Shown here: piece after piece, positions 31,093 through 32,165 of the stretch
Position numbering within the stretch: the first letter of the stretch is position 1
Layout of the letters: every line of letters starts with the position of its first letter
Assembly: GCA_023399295.1 (NCBI GenBank)
Contig: JAEWQF010000010.1
Location: forward strand, 1-32,165
Source: Bacteroidota bacterium
GTDB taxonomy: Bacteria > Bacteroidota > Bacteroidia > Bacteroidales > Dysgonomonadaceae
Direction: 5' to 3'
Length of the DNA: 32,165 nucleotides
Made by a program: the position numbers and the translations under genes
Notes under the pieces: model-generated
Told to the model about the DNA's origin: nothing
Database searches by the model: none
Seen by the model: the letters and a program-made list of their open reading frames with translations, nothing else

Positions 31093-32165
31093 TCACTTCT
31101 TTTTTACCGGTGGTGGTGGCGGTGGCGGTACATCTGCTTTTTTCACCTGTTTTTCCTGCACATTCGATGTAGCCGTTGTCTCATCTCCCTTTTTAATCTT
31201 TTTTTCTTTAACTGGTGGTGGAGGTGGCGGTGGTGGAGGTGGCGGTGGCGGAGGAGGCGGTGGCGGAGGAGGCGGTACGGTGTCATTTTGCACAACAACT
31301 AGCCCATTCGCTGTTTGAGGGGGTACCTGGGCATTGACGATCATTAAACCTAAGAACAGGAACAATGGAATTGTAAGAACTATCCTTAACTTTTTCAATT
31401 TAGAATTCTCTTTTTGCATCATAATCAATCTTTTTTTTGTCAATGAATAACTAAAATTACTGGCCAGATATGTTGAATGATTCCGGAATACAATTTTCAG
31501 CAATGTGTTTTGATAGCAACCTATTTCATGTGTTGACAGCACTTTCTCATCTGCCAGATATTCATGATTCAATTGTATGGCTTTCCTGAAAAGCCATACA
31601 AAAGGATTGAACCAAAAGAAGATGGTTAGAAACTCAACCAACAATACGTCGATTGAATGCTTTTGTGCGCAATGAGTATTTTCATGTGTGATCAATTCAT
31701 TTTCGATTGTTCCGTTCAGAAACCTTTCACGATTCACAAATATGTACCTGAAGAATGAATAGGGCAAACTATCATTGTCGATAAGAACGATTTGCGAATT
31801 GCCATACTCAATTTTACTGTTTTCACGAACGATCCTGCTTATCTTCCATAAATTGTGGACAAATCGCAGGAACAAAACAGATGAGACAACAAAAATGGTG
31901 ATCAGAAAAAGAAATCTGAAACGGAAATGATCCCTATCAACCATCATCTCATTCGATTCTGATGGAAAAGAAATGGATGAAGATTCTCCGAAAAGAAATT
32001 GAAGATTGATGGGATTATTGAATGGCAGGGGAAGTACGATCAAAGGCACGATCACAGCAAAAAGCAATGAGCACAACAGATAGTATCTGTTGAAATGAAA
32101 CAGCTTTGTGTTACGGAGAAACAAATGATAAAATCCGTAAAGGATTGACAGACATATGGTCGATT
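31093..32165 (-). CDS. M56 (BlaR1-type) membrane metallopeptidase, 5' end outside window, polyproline tail
   Basis: The - strand frame stays open to the window edge (residues ...STICLSILYGFYH precede FLRNTKLFHFNRYYLL), so the start lies to the right; a TTG at 32124 is internal. Visible parts are two or three transmembrane helices, then HENTH (31672-31686), the HExxH zinc motif of M56 peptidases, NHEYLADEKVL with the third ligand Glu, and a further helix (LRIVLTIPLFLFLGLMIVNAQ). Beyond it is a periplasmic tail containing 21 consecutive prolines, a Lys-rich linker and seven more prolines before VKKK and the stop. BlaR1-like proteins sense a signal and cleave a BlaI-type repressor, whose gene would normally be upstream, out of view. 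There is no penicillin-binding sensor or TonB C-terminal domain. The gene is AT-richer than the rest. Confidence 0.88.
   Translation of the reverse strand, partial: STICLSILYGFYHLFLRNTKLFHFNRYYLLCSLLFAVIVPLIVLPLPFNNPINLQFLFGESSSISFPSESNEMMVDRDHFRFRFLFLITIFVVSSVLFLRFVHNLWKISRIVRENSKIEYGNSQIVLIDNDSLPYSFFRYIFVNRERFLNGTIENELITHENTHCAQKHSIDVLLVEFLTIFFWFNPFVWLFRKAIQLNHEYLADEKVLSTHEIGCYQNTLLKIVFRNHSTYLASNFSYSLTKKRLIMMQKENSKLKKLRIVLTIPLFLFLGLMIVNAQVPPQTANGLVVVQNDTVPPPPPPPPPPPPPPPPPPPPPVKEKKIKKGDETTATSNVQEKQVKKADVPPPPPPPVKKK
31213..31275 (-). repeat. Proline-codon repeat (21 CCN codons)
   Basis: A 63-base tract of 21 consecutive CCA/CCT/CCG codons on the - strand, seen as GG-rich triplets on the + strand. 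Codons are mixed, not identical, so it is a protein-level repeat kept with synonymous variation. A second tract of seven proline codons lies at 31108-31128. Both belong to the M56 protein tail. Confidence 0.85.

Noticed and set aside
31046..31318. Glycine-rich open frame on the + strand opposite the polyproline run
   Set aside because: It is the mirror of the proline codons in the M56 gene. The M56 frame has the zinc motif and membrane helices; the + frame has no other support.

Overview
The window looks like a stretch of chromosome from a Bacteroidota member, most likely order Bacteroidales. The support is: two TonB-dependent receptors, several families largely confined to this phylum (DUF4434, DUF5009, DUF4494, the calcineurin-like phosphoesterase C-terminal domain, GxDLY-type SGNH esterase), an OxyR with both redox cysteines, and repeated TAnnTTTG promoter boxes (the Bacteroidota -7 element) in place of -10/-35 promoters. 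I see no rRNA, tRNA, CRISPR array, phage or insertion sequence. Genes are densely packed with short gaps.

Region 1 (1-9661, all + strand) is a run of eight genes: the end of a metallophosphoesterase, a phosphodiester glycosidase lipoprotein, a DUF4434 TIM-barrel lipoprotein, a sugar-porter MFS transporter, a CE2-like SGNH esterase, a DUF5009 membrane acyltransferase of the HGSNAT type, an exported FAD-dependent oxidoreductase and a second SGNH esterase of different architecture. Almost every product carries an export signal or is a membrane protein. There is no SusC/SusD pair in view. I read it as an envelope-located pathway that strips phosphodiester and acyl groups from a glycoside and imports the sugar. 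It is the best candidate here for an undescribed system.

Region 2 (9761-15354, - strand) holds an exported TIM-barrel sugar isomerase/epimerase-like protein, a biotin-dependent carboxyltransferase subunit (OadA/PycB type), and HD-domain protein - grpE - dnaJ in transcription order. A good intrinsic terminator follows dnaJ.

Region 3 (15355-18384, + strand) is a small metal- or cofactor-uptake-like locus: a palindrome and a -7 box, a short His-rich membrane protein of unknown function, a bulged leader hairpin and a TonB receptor with a CxxC in its plug. Region 4 (18389-21580, - strand) contains oxyR, a dihydroorotate dehydrogenase-like protein lacking the catalytic cysteine, a YggS-type PLP protein and DUF4494.

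Region 5 (21768-26771) has DUF554 and an APC-type amino-acid transporter overlapping as a pair, then a second TonB receptor on the - strand whose promoter is overlapped by an 8-bp palindrome, then a DUF486 membrane protein. Region 6 (26901-28651, + strand) is nicotinamidase, then an overlapping HipA-like kinase/DUF3037 pair. Region 7 (28716-31021, - strand) is a murein-peptide recycling pair: an NlpC/P60 endopeptidase and a dipeptide epimerase. The right edge (31093-32165) is an AT-richer, 5'-truncated M56 (BlaR1-type) metallopeptidase with a 21-residue polyproline run near its C-terminus.
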